The position numbers and the translations under genes are program-made. A stretch of 12,460 bases of DNA. Origin: Baffinella frigidus (Eukaryota; Cryptophyceae; Cryptomonadales; Baffinellaceae). Location of the stretch: contig MU646308.1 in the NCBI GenBank assembly GCA_026770585.1, positions 1,691,118-1,703,577 on the forward strand, in the 5' to 3' direction. The first letter of the stretch is position 1. Each line of letters starts with the position of its first letter. Shown piece by piece: positions 11,976-12,460 of the stretch. Under the pieces are notes generated by a model. The model worked only from the letters and a program-made list of their open reading frames with translations. It had not been told where the DNA came from and ran no database searches.

Positions 11976-12235
11976 GTTTAGGGTTTGGGTTTAGGGTGGA
12001 AGGTTTAGGGGTTAGGGGTTAGGGTTTATGGTGTAGTGTGTGGGGGTTAGGGGTTAGGGGTTTGGGTGTAGGGTTAGGGTGTAAAGTGAAGGGTGTAGGG
12101 TGTAGGGTGTAGGGTGTAGGGTGTAGGATGTAGGGTGTAGGGTGTAGGGTGTAGGGTGTAGGGTGTGGGGGGTGTAGGGTGTAGGGTGTAGGGTGTAGGG
12201 TGTAGGGTGTAGGGTGTAGGGTGTAGGGTTAGGGT
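11976..12235 (+). repeat. Telomere-like arrays, including a TGTAGGG heptamer array
   Basis: 11976-12063 is decayed TTTAGGG/GGTTAGGGG. From about 12064 to 12228 the unit is a homogenised variant heptamer TGTAGGG, about 20 copies with few errors. On the minus strand it reads as a spurious Thr-Leu-His-Pro-Tyr repeat protein. Confidence 0.85.
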
Positions 12236-12253
12236 CCCGTGTTGAGCATACCC
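12236..12253 (-). pseudogene. SDR exon-start copy A
   Basis: Acceptor GTGCAG, then GYAQHG, running straight into CCCTAAC telomere-like sequence. The 25 bases before the acceptor also match those before the intact exon. Confidence 0.65.
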
Positions 12254-12365
12254 CTGCACCCGGAAACCCGTTAGATGGGACGCTTTGCGATAAAGAATCT
12301 ACTGGGTGGCGCGGTGAGAGTGTCGACTAACAGACGTCATGGGAGAGAAAAGTGCGTTGATTACG

Positions 12366-12460
12366 GATCAAAACCAACGTGGTCACCATGTGATCAAAAC
12401 CAACGTGATCGCCATCAAAACCAACGTGGTCACCATGTGATCAAAACCAACGTGATCGCC
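12366..12460 (+). repeat. Tandem repeat at right edge
   Basis: Two copies of a 47-bp unit, each made of two half-units starting ATCAAAACCAACGTG and alternating GTCACCATGTG with ATCGCC. It continues beyond the window. No coding function is apparent. Confidence 0.85.

Larger units (their letters stand above)
11551..12460 (-). other. SDR upstream intron region (910 nt)
   Basis: No further SDR exon was found here. The stretch holds a palindromic element (11691-11903), two partial copies of the start of the penultimate exon (ending at 11972 and 12253), telomere-like arrays (11976-12235) and a tandem repeat at the right edge. It is probably the 5' neighbouring intron. Confidence 0.6.

Noticed and set aside
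12074-12259. Minus-strand frame made of Thr-Leu-His-Pro-Tyr repeats
   Set aside because: It is the translation of the TGTAGGG heptamer array; a 7-nt unit opens all frames of a strand alike.

Overview
This looks like nuclear DNA of a eukaryote, most likely a microalga or related protist. Reasons: plant/alga-type TTTAGGG repeats and many degenerate derivatives, genes cut into small exons (33-189 nt) by introns of about 80-860 nt, and dense hairpin-type mobile elements. I cannot name the lineage; a stramenopile or dinoflagellate would fit, but that is inference. No rRNA, tRNA, CRISPR or prokaryotic operon was seen. Almost none of the long uninterrupted reading frames is a gene. The genes appear only when short exons are joined by splice phase.

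Layout. (1) 1287-5400, minus strand: seven exons of a CrtI-type FAD-dependent (phytoene desaturase-like) oxidoreductase. It begins with the Rossmann dinucleotide fold at 5400 and runs leftward; its C-terminal two thirds are not in the window. (2) 5401-5635: a 235-bp shared, probably bidirectional promoter region. (3) 5636-8592, plus strand: a PRELI/MSF1 (Ups1/SLMO) family mitochondrial lipid-transfer protein in six recognisable exons, one a 33-nt micro-exon. (4) 9046-9697, plus strand: two further exons in compatible phase, the second BRCT-like, belonging either to a C-terminal extension of gene 3 or to a separate gene. A 118-bp TA-flanked hairpin element sits inside the BRCT-like exon. (5) 9392-10645: a cluster of five related hairpin elements. 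(6) 10668-11550, minus strand: the last two exons of a short-chain dehydrogenase/reductase (SDR), whose N-terminal exons lie beyond the right edge.

The most interesting structure is in the introns. Degenerate telomere-like repeats fill them; one 120-nt intron (4173-4292) is essentially nothing else. Introns also hold broken copies of neighbouring exons that follow a rule: copies upstream of an exon carry its 5' part with the acceptor site, and copies downstream carry its 3' end with the donor site. This is what repeated tandem duplications with one breakpoint inside an exon would leave when one intact exon is kept. Several introns also have short direct repeats (AG/GTG, G/GTACT) at both splice junctions, a known signature of intron gain.

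The proteins have no obvious shared pathway. The CrtI-like and PRELI-like genes are linked only by their divergent arrangement. Splice sites were assigned by eye from phase and family resemblance; transcript data would settle them.
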